Part shown: piece after piece, positions 22,236 to 34,000 of the stretch
Position numbering within the stretch: position 1 is the first letter of the stretch
How the letters are laid out: each line of letters opens with the position of its first letter
Assembly (NCBI GenBank): GCA_001592805.2
Contig: CP051142.1
Location: forward strand, 3,100,001 to 3,164,000
Reading direction: 5' to 3'
Length of the DNA stretch: 64,000 bases
Source: Peltaster fructicola
Lineage: Eukaryota > Ascomycota > Dothideomycetes
Notes under the pieces: generated by a model
Database searches by the model: none
Told to the model about the DNA's origin: nothing
What the model saw: only the letters and a program-made list of their open reading frames with translations
Position numbers and translations under genes: made by a program

Positions 22236-23467
22236 GGCTCCTCACATACAGTCCGGTCCAAATATGAAGCTGTTGGTCCTTTGCGATGGCAGAAACGGTT
22301 GTCCTCTTCCACAGACAATACTGACATGTCTGTTGTCTTCTCTGTCTTACGATATCTCTTGCTCTTACTAGACACGAATTGTTTTGAGAGCGCGATGAAG
22401 GTGGATCGTGGCACGATAGGGATTTTAAGGTGTTGGGATCAGGTAGGATCAGGTATACGGCGGTGTTGTTGCTAAGTTGATAGGATCGTAGGAGAGCAGA
22501 TAGCAAAGTACAAGGTCATTATCGTCGGCAAGTCGGTCTTCGGCAGCAGCAGCTCCTGATGTGATCTCGCACGGCCAGCTGCAGATGTCGTCCAAGAAAG
22601 TGAGAGAAGTGGACCAACGCGCTGGATTATGCGGTGTAGACGCTCGAGTCGCCAGCTCTGGTGCAGTCTCTTGATATGTGCTGTGAGGCCCGCGCGAACG
22701 GACACGTACGTCCTTTTTCTCCAACTGTTTCTGTGCAATAAGCTGTCTAGTCGGGCTTGAGACAAGCTGACGGTTTGTATAGGCCCGAGATGGATGACAA
22801 GAATGCGGCGCGCAGTAAGCCAGAGCGGCGGAATGAGCCTTCGCGACGCATGGCGTTCGAAATACCTGAACACGCATATAATCTGAGAGGACATTGGTCG
22901 GGTCTGCGTGTGCTGCCACAGCCTCAAGCCCCGTCTGAGGCGGCACTAGCAAGGATTATGTGATACACTAATAACGTCCGTTCCACACTCAAAGACGATC
23001 ATCCTCACCTACCATGCCAATCATACTGTCTTGCTGCTGTCTTTTTGTCGATCAACTACTCTATGCTGGGCGATATGCGGCCTGCATTGAGGCCTATCCA
23101 TGTACGATTGTGCGTCTCGCTTGATATCTGACACGTCCAATCCTCGCTCCCTGTCGTGGGAACGCACTCGCCTTGCTAGTCAGTGCTGCTGTTGATGATC
23201 CTATCACACGTAAGGCGTCTCCCCGAACGGCACGGGCATGCAGCGTCGAGGCGTATGTGTGCGACACAGAGGATGCAAAATCCCGGCCAACACTATGCAA
23301 CTCGCCATACATCAACATGGCTTGAGAGCATTATCTATAGGAGCCCATCTCAACCCAGTGACGTCAAAGCCGGTGCGCTTCTTGATTCGTGTCGACACAC
23401 AACCCTTGCGCCCATCAATCATCATTATCATCACTACATTACGTGGCAACCCTCGTGTGCTCTCACC
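22236..23467. other. Divergent intergenic region between glycosyltransferase and TatD/Scn1 genes
   Basis: About 1.2 kb between two divergent starts, expected to hold both promoters. Overlapping minus-strand frames of 151-167 codons at 22449-22952 have unpatterned composition and I do not accept them as genes. Confidence 0.5.
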
Positions 23468-24673
23468 ATGACTGATTTCCCGTGGAAGATCGGCGTCTTC
23501 GATGCGCATTGTCACCCGACAGATACTGTCGCAAGCCTGAGGTCCGTCCCAGGCATGCGAGCGAGAGTATTGACAATCATGGCTACAAGAAGCCAGGATC
23601 AAAGTCTCGTTGCAAAGGCGGCTGATGACTTTAGTGTCACATCAGCAGAGTTGCAAGATGCAAATACAGATTGGAGGTAAAGGCGACCAGTACTTCACAA
23701 GGACTACACCGACACTGTCAGCTCACAGCACCGTATCATCCCTGCGTTTGGTTGGCATCCCTGGTTCTCTTATCAGATGTTCTTCCCGGCAGATCATGGC
23801 CATGCTACAGTCTTGGCCGCAGAACAGAAGACTGCACATTATCTGAGCGTGCTGACACCACGACCTGATGATGCTGTGCTTCACCAACTACCAGATCCAA
23901 GCTCATTCGATGAATTCATGCAACAAACTGAGACATACCTCAATCGCTATCCTCTCGCCCTGATTGGTGAGGTTGGCCTCGACAAGGCTTTCAGGATCCC
24001 TGAGCATTGGCTGCCACAACATCTCAATGCCCGCGACGATTCACTTACGCCAGGAGGCAGAGAAGGCAGGAAGCTCAGTCCTTATCGTGTCAGCATGGAA
24101 CATCAGAAGAAGATCTTGAAGGCACAACTCAATCTCGCTGGCAGACTGGGCCGAGCAGCTTCGGTTCATGGTGTTCAAGCACACGGTATTGTGTATGAGA
24201 CGCTTGCTGAAACATGGAAAGGTCACGAACGTCAAGTCATCTCCAAGCGCGATCGAAAGAAGGCTACACTTACAGGCCTTCACGATGGAGGACTAGCCGA
24301 CGACGATGATCAAGACTCTACCGAGCACATCTCAAAGACTTTTCCGCCCAGGATCTGCCTGCATTCATTCTCAGGTCAAGCTGAGACTGTCAAACAATAC
24401 CTGGCTCCTTCAATACCGTGCGAGATCTTCTTCAGCTTCAGCGTGACCATCAACGCTTGGGCTGAACAGGGTGAAGGCAAGGTCGAGACTGCTGTGAAAG
24501 CAGTCCCTGATTCGCAGATACTGATCGAGAGTGATCTGCACACTGCTGGCGACAGAATGGACAACTATCTTGAGCAGGCTGCCCGCAAAATCTGCGAAGT
24601 CAAGGGCTGGTCTCTGCAGTCTGGAGTGCAACAGCTTGCCGACAACTGGAAGCGCTTTGTCACTGGCAGCTGA
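23468..24673 (+). CDS. TatD-family metal-dependent hydrolase, Scn1/Cut9-interacting type
   Basis: Two exons (intron 23677-23721, 45 nt) give about 386 residues. The intron is a multiple of three and is recognised by an in-frame TAA. Removing it joins QDANTDW to [19 protein letters not shown], which is family-like. Metal-site motifs are FDAHCHPTD (HxH) near the N-terminus, LIGEVGLDK (Glu), [16 protein letters not shown] and ILIESDLHT (Asp) near the C-terminus. The lengths and a long insert before the LHSFSG motif fit fungal Scn1 rather than bacterial TatD. Family members hydrolyse phosphodiesters, including 3' DNA ends. Fission yeast Scn1 was found as a partner of the APC/C subunit Cut9. Nuclease activity here is inferred. 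Confidence 0.88.
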
Positions 24674-24847
24674 AATGCTTGCGTGGACGCATGGCTGTCT
24701 CATCATGTACGACAATCAATAAGTCACTGCACAAGTCGTTCGCATTCAATGACTTGTAGCAATCATATACTGTTAAGAATAACCGCAATCCCCAATCCAC
24801 GACTCAAAACACATCGGTCCTCCCAACGAACCTGGTGGTCAGTCGAA

Positions 24848-25486
24848 ATGACTTCAGACATACAACGAAATAGAGATCCATGGGTGACCCGAGCATACCC
24901 ACATCTCCTTGGACCACATGTACCTCTAGCGAGAGTGACTACCAAAGATCGAGTTCACATCGAGCTGGCCAACGTCCTCAAACACGGCTTCAAACCTCGA
25001 ATGACAGTCGATGACCTGACACCCGGAGACAGCTATTCGGCACTTCACGCAAGCTTCAAGACGGCTCTAGCTGCCACCGACTCACGATCTTTCAACGACT
25101 ATGTCCGCCTCCGTCTTTCAGAAGCTCCACAACATGGGATCGACAATGAAATCCCGTCACCCTTCTCACCCGAGATCGAGCTTGATCGCTTGGTAGCGAT
25201 GCAGGATCCAGACGGCGAGTTTCTTTTCCCGAATTGCCAGCTAGGAGTGCTCACCTGGGAAGAAATCTTTGGCGTCGGACAGGGCTACGCTACGATCTAT
25301 GAACGGGAGTCGGCAGACTGGACAATTTGGATCCTCAGCTATGTACACGAGAATCAGCACTGTCTTCAACACAACACCTGGCTCTCGTTCGGTGAGGATG
25401 GTGATGCAACACCTTCCGCGACCACGGATCAGCAAGTGGCACAACGGAATGTGTACTGTCCACTGCAACCGCTGAGATGTGCATGA
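24848..25486 (+). CDS. Hypothetical protein, lineage-restricted
   Basis: A continuous frame of 212 codons. I do not recognise the product. It is balanced in composition and looks soluble: it has no signal peptide or membrane segment. It contains short motifs such as NRDPWVTRAYPHLLGPHVPL, FSPEIELDRLVAMQDPDGEF and GQGYATIYERESADWTIWIL. The later part is Trp/His-rich. The frame lies 174 nt after the TatD/Scn1 stop on the same strand. A possible donor (TTCG|GTGAGG, about 25391) near the end means the last ~30 codons could be intron, with the gene continuing into the unexplained region downstream. The amino-acid pattern is unlike the shadow frames around it, which is why I list it as real. Confidence 0.55.
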   Translation: MTSDIQRNRDPWVTRAYPHLLGPHVPLARVTTKDRVHIELANVLKHGFKPRMTVDDLTPGDSYSALHASFKTALAATDSRSFNDYVRLRLSEAPQHGIDNEIPSPFSPEIELDRLVAMQDPDGEFLFPNCQLGVLTWEEIFGVGQGYATIYERESADWTIWILSYVHENQHCLQHNTWLSFGEDGDATPSATTDQQVAQRNVYCPLQPLRCA

Positions 25487-27290
25487 TGAAGCAGCAATAC
25501 CATGGCGGCAGTAGCCAGATTTGCGCCACTTATAGTCATCACCTTTGCGGCTGTCGCCTGCTCGATGCCATAGACGAAAGCAGAGTATGTGCCAGATGCT
25601 CTATATGCCACTCCAGCTGCACTGTCAGGGATGGCGGTCAAAACGTACAAGACCTCAACCCGTTTATACTGCCGGCAACCAAGACATGTCGTCTCGTTCG
25701 ACCTGCTGTGGTTGTCGTGTCACTATGCAGTGCATCGAGTGTGCTGCAGCACTAGTGTCTGAGACTGGAGTACCACATTCACATCCTTATGCTTGCTAGA
25801 CGTTCTAGCGTCGAGTGGACCGCAAGGGTCTGGTTGATCGCCACGCTCACTTGATGATGTCCTCGACAAACTTCCGGCAGCTGTCACTCCTCCGATTAGT
25901 GTACTGCAGTATAGTAGCTCTAGCACCTCGTGCAGTCGAATAGCGCTCGATGGTATCCGCCTCATGAGATAGGCATCAGATAATGCAGGTTTCAGACTGG
26001 TTGATAATCCAGTTCGCTGACCTGCAAACAGTGGCGTTGATCAGCTGTCATTGACTCAAACATCACACGAGATCTTGCAAGGCTGCCTTTCGTTCGATCG
26101 CAATCTCGTCTATAGTCTCATCTCTGACCCTACTGTAATGTTTGTGCCTCACATGGTTGATTTACAGCGTTCCAGGGCCCTACTTTGTCGTCTATGCTAG
26201 CTTCACAACTCCAGCTATGGCTCCGAGATGACCCTCTTGGATGGACGAATGTGACCCTGCTCTACTCTTTCGATGCCCTTGGCAGACCGCTCAGCTCACA
26301 ATACGCATACTTATACATCCATCAGATGGCGGATGCTCACTCGACGACGACATCCAAGATTAGCGAACCACAGACGACAAGATCGTGGAATCGGGCTGAA
26401 CACCGACACTGGTAGGCTTGGCGTTGGTTGTCTTCTCGCTACCATGTCGTATTGGTATTAGCGACGTCACCCATGGGAACGGCGCAACTGATCATTGATT
26501 TATGCTTTGCCATCGAAATCGAACAGCTTGCGGTGCATCGCATGTAGACAAACTGTCACGCTCCGGGCTGTAGCAGTGGCGAAAGAGTCGACTCGTCCAA
26601 CCTGGTTGTATTGGACTATTCGATTGAGCGGATCTCGTGTAGACAAATCCCTTCTCGCCCGCGTGCTAGAAAGTACATGGTCCGCCATCGTGGTAATGAT
26701 CTTCATTCCGTTGGAGAACACTCTTCCAATTCATCGGGTGAGGCTGGAGATCTCAAAGCGCAGTTCCTCGATCTTCAGTTCCCTGCCGGCTATGTGGCTA
26801 TCGCGATCTTGGTTGCATGCGCCTGCCAAGCAACGCTGATCACCTGCTAACTATGCGGATCAGGAGAGCTCGCTGCACTCTTTGAACTCGTCATCCAACG
26901 GTATGACATCGATGCGTCTAACGCCTCCCATTTCAACACTAAGATCATCCGCCGCCCAAAGGGTCAAGGGACACCCGTTGCTGAAGCAGCCTAGTTCTGC
27001 ATCATGGCATCTCGTTAGAGCATCGCCTGGCGCCAGTGCATACGGTTGGCAGGTATGCCTTCGCTTGATATATATGCCCTTGCCGCAGATTATCGGACAT
27101 TTCCTGAGGTCTAGGATTCGCGCATATCGATCTTGCTCTTACCAACTCTGCCATTCCGGCAGCCTGTTGACACTTCTGAGCACATGACCGTGGCGCTGAG
27201 TGGATGGAGTGAAATACAACAGTTGCTAGAGAGTACGTGGGAGGTCCGACAGGCTGGCCTGGAGACTTTAAGCTTATCAGATCCGAGAAC
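25487..27290. other. Intergenic region with unexplained coding-like stretches
   Basis: About 1.8 kb before CRY-DASH. Several short plus-strand stretches read like protein, for example HEILQGCLSFDRNLVYSLIS at about 26065-26125 and VPGPYFVVYASFTTPAMAPR at about 26170-26230. They lie in different frames and no convincing chain of exons joins them. The best-supported piece is listed separately at 26473-26994. I see no RNA gene or transposon. Confidence 0.4.
26473..26994 (+). other. Possible small or decayed gene with one intron
   Basis: An ATG in good context (CACCCATGGGA) at 26473 opens a frame that meets a TAG at 26545-26547 and then stays open to 26737. There a strong donor GTGAGG pairs with an acceptor at 26861-26863 that has CTAAC 12 nt ahead. 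The splice keeps the frame and joins SVGEHSSNSS to GELAALFELVIQRYDIDASN, ending at a TAG at 26992-26994. An internal ATG at 26676 would give a roughly 62-residue product without the stop. The intron (126 nt) is much longer than others here. I do not recognise the product. It could be a young small gene, a decayed one, or chance. Confidence 0.25.
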
Positions 27291-29204
27291 ATGGCATCGA
27301 AAGTGTTGATATATCTGCTCAGGCGAGACCTGAGGTTGGCAGACAACGCCATATTCAACGAGATTGCGAGTCTGGCCAAGCAATCCCAGACACCATTCAC
27401 CCATGTCTTGCCGCTCTACGTCTTCCCGGCAGAGCAGATCGAAGTGTCGGGATTTCTTCAATCAGGACAGAAGTCACCATATCCTGAAGCTAGGAGTCAG
27501 GTAGGTGGGTTCTGGCGCTGTGGCAGGCTGCGCGCAAAATGGCTCGCCGAGACTGTCTGGGACCTCAAGCAGGACTTGAAGTCGATTGGCAGCGATCTTC
27601 AGATCAGAGTCGGCTCTATCAAAGATGCAGTGCAGTCTATCATTGACGACTACGCAAAGACTCAAGATACACAGCTTTATGGTCTCTGGATGACTAGAGA
27701 AGATGCCTGGGAAGAGAAGAAGGAGGAGCGAGCTGTCGAAGCTCTCATGGATCGCTCTCAGCTCCAATTCAAGCTGTGGACTGACGAGAAGTACTTCATC
27801 GATGAGTAAGTTGTGCGAGTGCAGGACCTACGAGAAACTAATCAGTACAGTCGAGATCTCCCATTCAAGGATGCCAAGGAGCTATCAGATGTCTTCACAA
27901 CCTTCAGGAAGACGGTAGAGCCACTACGGGATGCTCCTCGAAAACAATTACCGCGTCCCGACAAGCTGCTCCCTCTCCCCGATCATATTCCAGCGCAAGC
28001 AGCGCCCTTCAGCATACCCGGTACTCTCGACGGCATTGTCGAAGCACTCTGGAAACCTGTTGAAGAAGGTCTCGGTCTTCCAGAACCACCAAAGATGCCT
28101 GCTGGAGTACAATCCGCTCATCCATTTTCCGGCGGTTCCAAAGCAGGTCACGACCGGATCAAGCATCTTATTGAGTCTGGATCGATGAGTTCATACAAAG
28201 ATACGAGGAACGGTCTCCTTGGCCTGGACTTCAGCACCAAGCTGTCGGCCTGGCTTGCATATGGCAGTATCTCAGCTCGTCAAGTTCACTGGGCATTGGT
28301 CGACTTCGAGGACGGCAAAGGTGACGTTGGTGAGAATGCCGACGGCTACGGTAAAGGCGAGAACAAAGGAACGTCAGCAGTAAGATTCGAGCTGTTGTGG
28401 CGAGATTACATGAGACTCTGCACACGGAAATTCTCGACACGACTGTTCTTCGTCGAAGGTTACCGTGGCGACCAGGACGCAAAATTCAAGTTCATCAGCA
28501 GTCCGTACACAGCTTCGACAGAGAAAAAGAACAAGAGCGGCGTCAACGACGATGACACCAAAGCAGCTGTTGAGCGTTTCATGTGTGGGCGAACTGGAAC
28601 TGGCCTGATCGATGCCTCGCAGCGAGAACTCTTCACCACTGGATGGACCTCAAACCGTGCGAGACAGAATGTAGCCTCTTATCTCACGAAGCATCTTGCG
28701 ATCGACTGGCGTTTGGGTGCAGAGTGGTATGAGACGAATCTGGTTGATTACGATGTATCGAGCAACTGGGGCAATTGGCAGTACGTTGCAGGAGTCGGCA
28801 ATGATCCACGAGGCCAAGCCAGAGTGTTCAACCCTGTGAAGCAGGCAGTCGACTACGACCCGAATGGCGAGTACGTCCGCTCTTGGGTGACGGAGCTGCG
28901 AGATGTCGGCAACGACAGCGAAGGTGGTGTCTCCATCTCGGGTACAAAAGACTTGCCAAAGATCTCTGACAAACCCGACGAGTTGATGGGCGTGTTTCAA
29001 GCTTGGCGACTACCTACAGCTGAGAAGAAGCGTCTCAAACTCGAGGGTGTGGACTGGGTTGAAAAGCCACTGGTCCGCATCGAGTTCTCGATGAATCGTC
29101 GTGGCGGTGGTGCACGCAGGGGTGGTCGAGGCGGCTCACGCGGACGAGGAAGAGGCGGTAGAGGACGAGGAAGAGGTCGTGGTGAGCACAGCAACGCTGC
29201 TTGA
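27291..29204 (+). CDS. cryD: Cryptochrome DASH (CRY-DASH) with RGG tail
   Basis: Two exons (intron 27806-27850) give about 622 residues. The N-terminal Rossmann-like photolyase domain begins MASKVLIYLLRRDLRLADNA. The FAD-binding domain carries GHDRIKHLIESGSMSSYKDT, LSAWLAYGSISARQVHWAL, FELLWRDYMRLCTRKFSTRL, GTGLIDASQRELFTTGWTSN and DYDVSSNWGNWQYVAGVGND, all characteristic of DASH-type proteins. DASH proteins bind FAD and usually a folate, repair cyclobutane dimers in single-stranded DNA, and in fungi act as blue-light or UV-A responsive regulators. The last ~35 residues are almost only Arg and Gly (RGG repeats), an RNA-binding tail seen in other fungal DASH proteins. It converges on the O-methyltransferase gene with 41 nt between stops. 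Light induction is likely by analogy. Confidence 0.94.
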
Positions 29205-29245
29205 GAGTGAGAGGAGATATACACAACCACACTATTGGATCTAGA

Positions 29246-29971
29246 TTATCCGAGGACGACCAAAAGGAAGCCGTCATAATTCTTTTCACCCACAGTCTGT
29301 ATCAGTGTGCTTTGCAAGACGCCTGCGTGCTGACCGACAGCCTCAACAACCTCCCGTGAACCTCTGACTCTTTCATCTGTCTGAGCGATAGCCTCGTTTG
29401 CAAGATTGCCTTTGCGGACGACATTGTCAACGATGATGCAAGCTCGTGATCTACTTATCAATACAGCCCGATTGAAGTAGTTGAGGTTGTTAGGCTTGTC
29501 AGCATCTATGAAGACAAGGTCATACCTCGGTCGAGCTCCAGTAACAACTTCTGCTCGTAGTCGCTGTAGGACATCAACACCGTTGCCTAGCAGGATCTCC
29601 ACGCGATGCAAGAGGCCAGCGTGCTCGAGGACTCGTTCTGCTACTGCCTTGTGCTTTGGGTCGATCTCAATCGTGGTCACCTTGACATCGTGAGATGTTG
29701 AAGCAAGCCATATCGCAGAGTAGCCTCCTAGGGTGCCAACCTCCAAGATATGCTTGGCATTGATTAGCTGACATTGAGATGCGAGAAATCTGCCTTGGAG
29801 AGTTGAGACTTCGATGTTGGGCAGACCTTCTTGCTCTGCAAGATCCTTGGCATACTGGAGAGCATCTTTATATTGATTGTTCTGGTCCAAATGCTTCACA
29901 GCATACCTGTCGACATCAGTCCAACGACGATCCTTCTCGTATTCTCGTCCTTTGAACGATGGTGCAGTCAT
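29246..29971 (-). CDS. SAM-dependent O-methyltransferase, family 3 (CCoAOMT/COMT-like)
   Basis: Single exon, 241 residues, typical of the small metal-dependent class. The SAM site is built from ILEVGTLGGYSAIWLA (motif I), VTTIEIDPKHKAVAERVLEH (acidic ribose-binding residue) and YDLVFIDADKPNNLNYF, where the two Asp bind the divalent metal. The usual metal-binding DN comes in CIIVDNVVRKGNL. The protein ends EKNYDGFLLVVLG. It should methylate a catechol-like hydroxyl in the cytosol. The substrate is unknown and no secondary-metabolite genes lie nearby, so a detoxifying or housekeeping role is as likely as a biosynthetic one. The gene starts 469 nt from the divergent membrane-protein gene. Confidence 0.9.
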   Translation of the reverse strand: MTAPSFKGREYEKDRRWTDVDRYAVKHLDQNNQYKDALQYAKDLAEQEGLPNIEVSTLQGRFLASQCQLINAKHILEVGTLGGYSAIWLASTSHDVKVTTIEIDPKHKAVAERVLEHAGLLHRVEILLGNGVDVLQRLRAEVVTGARPRYDLVFIDADKPNNLNYFNRAVLISRSRACIIVDNVVRKGNLANEAIAQTDERVRGSREVVEAVGQHAGVLQSTLIQTVGEKNYDGFLLVVLG

Positions 29972-30439
29972 GGTTGTAGGTATGTGCCGATAGAGAGAGA
30001 GAGGTGGTCAGGGTAGGAGAATCTATACTTGCTGGTGAAGTGAATGGTCGACATGACATATCGCGCTCCGATCACGCAAGTCGCAATATGGCCGATCATG
30101 GAGCTGCGCATACCATGACATAGGCAGGTGACCGACAGTCATGCCTGCTGTCATATTCAGCACATGTGTACACCGATACACGCCGACGATGTACTCTGAC
30201 CATGACATGCCAATCCTTGTTCGTCGAGTCAGATGTGGTTCTAGCACAACATGCTGCTTCACAGACCCTGACCGATGAGGTCATAAAGACGATGAGCTTC
30301 AATACATGTAGCTTGTCTCCCGCCAACATCAATGACAATCACCTGTGGTTCACAACAACTCCGATTCTTCTTCTGCTCAATCGACAATAACCTGTCCTAG
30401 TCATTACTCGTGTACAGTTTCAACGACAACATCGCAATC
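29972..30439. other. Divergent promoter region, O-methyltransferase and membrane protein genes
   Basis: About 470 nt between two divergent starts. I see no coding frame worth accepting, no repeat and no RNA gene. Confidence 0.5.
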
Positions 30440-31053
30440 ATGAGCAGCGACAGTCTGGCTATGTTCCGAAGGCGCCTGGGTCCTGACCTTGGTGCCCTCG
30501 CCGAACAGCATCTACAGCACGAGCAAGTGTTGCTAACGTAGCTCGACAAATTGCTAATGGAAACAGTTTACGTCAGTCCGACCGTGATACCTTGAACAAA
30601 GCCGCATCAGCCGTCAAGTCCTATGCGACCTATGGCACTGCCATCGGTGGTGCTCTGGGACTCCTCCTCGCCTACCGCATTCGAGCAAACCGCACACGCA
30701 TCTTCACAGCTCTACGTACCGTCGAGCGACCTACCCATCTCAAGTTCGCAGACGGAAGAGAGCAGGCACTGCCAGACATCACGCCAGCACTGAAGCCAAG
30801 CTTGGCAGGAGACTTTCTCACATACACCTTCCTCGGATTTGGCGGTCTCTTCCTTGGAGGCGAGCTGGGTCTTGTGACTGGAAGCTTCAGAGCTCGTCAG
30901 CATGTCCTTGCCGACCCAGAGAGTCGACAGCGAATCGAAGCAGCCTTCCGTGGCTTCCAAGCAGATGCTTTGCGTACACAAGCCAACCTCATCGAGCAGG
31001 CTGGAAAAGAAGGACGATCGTTGGCATCTTATGGAGGCGACAAATGGCTATGA
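30440..31053 (+). CDS. Small membrane protein with two hydrophobic segments, function unknown
   Basis: Two exons joined across a 50-nt intron (30527-30576) give about 187 residues. The donor GTGTTG is weak, but a GCTAAT branch site and CGTCAG acceptor fit and the frame is kept. The N-terminus (MSSDSLAMFRRRLGPDLGAL) is Arg-rich and short, with a mitochondrial flavour. Two Gly-rich hydrophobic stretches follow, YGTAIGGALGLLLAYRI and LTYTFLGFGGLFLGGELGLV, with GxxxG-type spacing, separated by a basic loop. The C-terminal part is a soluble helix-like segment (RIEAAFRGFQADALRTQANL). An inner-mitochondrial-membrane protein is plausible from this layout, but I recognise no family. The longer alternative start (TTG at 30592) is not needed. 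Confidence 0.65.
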
Positions 31054-34000
31054 TGGTGGTGATGAGCAATGAACGACGAAGCTGTAACAAAAGCCCTGTA
31101 TACCATATCTGTGATAACACTTCACACCACACAACTCAGGCGGAGGTGAGATTCATGGAGTGCACACTGACTATAGCAGATACACGTGCTCTGGCCGGAT
31201 AACGGAGGGAATGTTGCAAAGAGTGGCACTGTCAGTATCACGCACCGTCAAAACCAGGCATCGTCAACACCAAGCATCGTCAACACCAGGCATCGTCAAC
31301 ACCAAGCACCATCAAGACCAGGCACTGTCGACCGGCAGTACGATTCGACTCGGCGAGCACGAGACAGCCAGGAGCAGTCCTTTGCTCACAATCTTCATCC
31401 CATATCTTGGCAGCTGAAAGAACGGCATCGCAATCTCGTTTGAAGTGCGTACGACCTACACGTGGACGAGCACATGGTAGTATCGACGTCGTCCCGGAAG
31501 CAAACAGTTGTGGCTTACAACGAGCGACCGCTTCTAGAGCCACGAGATACCTTAAAAACGCCAAAATGGCTGGAATGGTGAGCCTGGCTAGATCGAGTAA
31601 ACAGGCGTTCAGCCATGTGAAGGCGTCGCCACATTCCCCTGGCACGTTCGACCAGCAACTATGCATGGCAGGGCTTGACGAAAGGGCGTTTTGACTTCGA
31701 CGCACCACGACATCCGGCGATTTTTATCAGCCTGCTTGATTTGCAGTCGTTCTCTGGCTTGCGCAATAACACGCTCGGACCTGATATCGCAGACTCGACA
31801 CAACTGCGTTCGTTTGACCACGATGTCCAGACTACTGTCAGCAAATGAGGGGAGACGTAAGCGCCCAGAATCAACTCGCGAGCGACGTGTGCATAACCCG
31901 AGCTTGATATTAGCTCGGCGTGTGCAGCAGAATCGTTCGAGATGTGCTGTCGGCCAGTCCGTGTCTCACATGAGCTGCATCCTCGATCTCCAAGTCGCGT
32001 GATAGCCATAGGTGCCTTTTGAGACGAAAGCTACATCACAGCAGACCTCGTTACCAGGCCAGGCTCAAGGCTATGATGAGGCATCTCCTCTGGAACCATG
32101 GGATATTGGATTTGACCGTTGAATACTAGTGATCGGCGTCGCCGATACCGTTTTGGCTGGTCTTCCTAACCCGCATCCCGCTACGCAGGGCTCGAAATGA
32201 GACAAGCATGAAGGTGTGATAGTGTCTCTCTGGACTCTGGAAAGCTTCCGGAGTGATCATCTCGCTCTGTACTGCCTGCGCAACGAGAGACGACTGATCT
32301 GTGAAGGGCATTTCGGACCGGGACGGCAGGCTGGTGCAGTGTTTGACCCAGACCAGCATAAGTCTCGCTTATCTGCGTGTCTCATTGGATATTGCGCAAC
32401 GACTTTCTGCTGGTGTCCTGCATCCTTCGATGAGAGCAGCACCAGAACGATCCATAGCGTGCGTCTGCTGCTTTGTTAGATGACAGGAAAAAGCATACCC
32501 TCTTGTCTGCTGCAAACCAACTTGACCAGGGATCGAAGTGTGTCAAGAGCCAGGCGAAAAAGGAGATCATGCATGATCCCAGATTTGCTTTGCGTGGCTG
32601 CACGCTGACAGATTGGTGAGTGTGCAGCATTGCCGTGGTCTCGGGTCGTTCTTTGGGGGGTACTGGACTGATACACGTCCCGATCGAGCGGTGGATGGTA
32701 GCAAAGACAGGACGATCTCATCAGTGGCTACTCTTATTCCGCCATCGATCGGACGCATTCACTAGGATGACCCCAGGACGAGTATGTGTTCTGCTAGGAC
32801 AAGCCTCAACCATCCAGGGATCTTCACAATCCTGCAGGCGGGCGTCTGCCAGCTTGGAGCTCTCCAAAATGTGCCGCTAGCTTTGTTTTTCCATCATCGT
32901 CTGTTCTCCTCATTCTGATTGCGCGCGCGCGGCGGAAACATGATGGTGTGATAGGCTGACCAGGTGTCGACGTATCCACATCGTCCTCGGCTGCGATGAG
33001 TGTTCAGCTGAACACCATCCAAAAGCACTACAAACCAAGGAGATAGTGGTCATGCGTTGCCGAGCGCGGAAAAAGCTTGAAGAGATTGAGCTGCAGCTAT
33101 GCTTTGGACACATGGGAAAGCTCCAGCGATTCCAGCAAGCTTTCTGGACCGCGCTCTGCACCTCACACGTGGTCTCCAGAGATCGGTGCAAGCCACGACA
33201 CGGCGCCACCCCTGGTAGATGCGCTATAGCAGATCCGGGTCGAAATCCGAGCAGATGCTGACGGACATGCTGGCCAGAGCAGCAGTAGATCACACAGACA
33301 CGAGGATTGCGAACAACAACCTGAGCAGTCTGTACTGAAGGCATTCGTCTTGGATCCTTTGATGGGATGTGCCTTGCAAGCGCTGGGCTCTAATGTGACA
33401 GGTCTTGCCTCACCGGCGATGAGCGCTCGCCAATCATTTAATCTCCTCTCCTGCGATCAGGCTGCCTGGGACTCAGAGCATAAGGTGATGCTCGGCAGTC
33501 GACATGGCCAATGCGAAGCAAAGGTCTGGCTGCAAGAGATAAGCGTCAGCTGTCGACATACAACGATAGCCGTGCGATGGACGACTCTAGTGCAGCCCAA
33601 AGAGTTTGTTGTGCCTCTTGGATACAGCCAAAGTCTGTTTCAGCGCGCGTGTAGAGCACGCGGAAAGACGCCATGGCCGAGTCGATGCTCGTGTGTATCT
33701 CATAGTGTCCGGTGGACGTTTTGGCGCTGCTTCGCTCCCGAAACGTGCGCACTGGTTCAAGGGGAGGCCTGTCGATGGGAAGTGAAGCTGGGCGGACGCG
33801 AAGCAGGGAGATTGCACAGTACTGTACATATGCAGGTGCGAGGATCGACGACAGACATGTTGGACAGGCATGCTGCTGGTCGATTAGGCGATTTGAGATG
33901 AGCAGCGAGCAGAAAAAGGCCGGCTGCTCATCCTTTGCTTCTCCTCTTCTTTGCTTGCTCGGAGCAAAGCCAGATCCAGCGCATCGTTGTGTCTCGCTAA

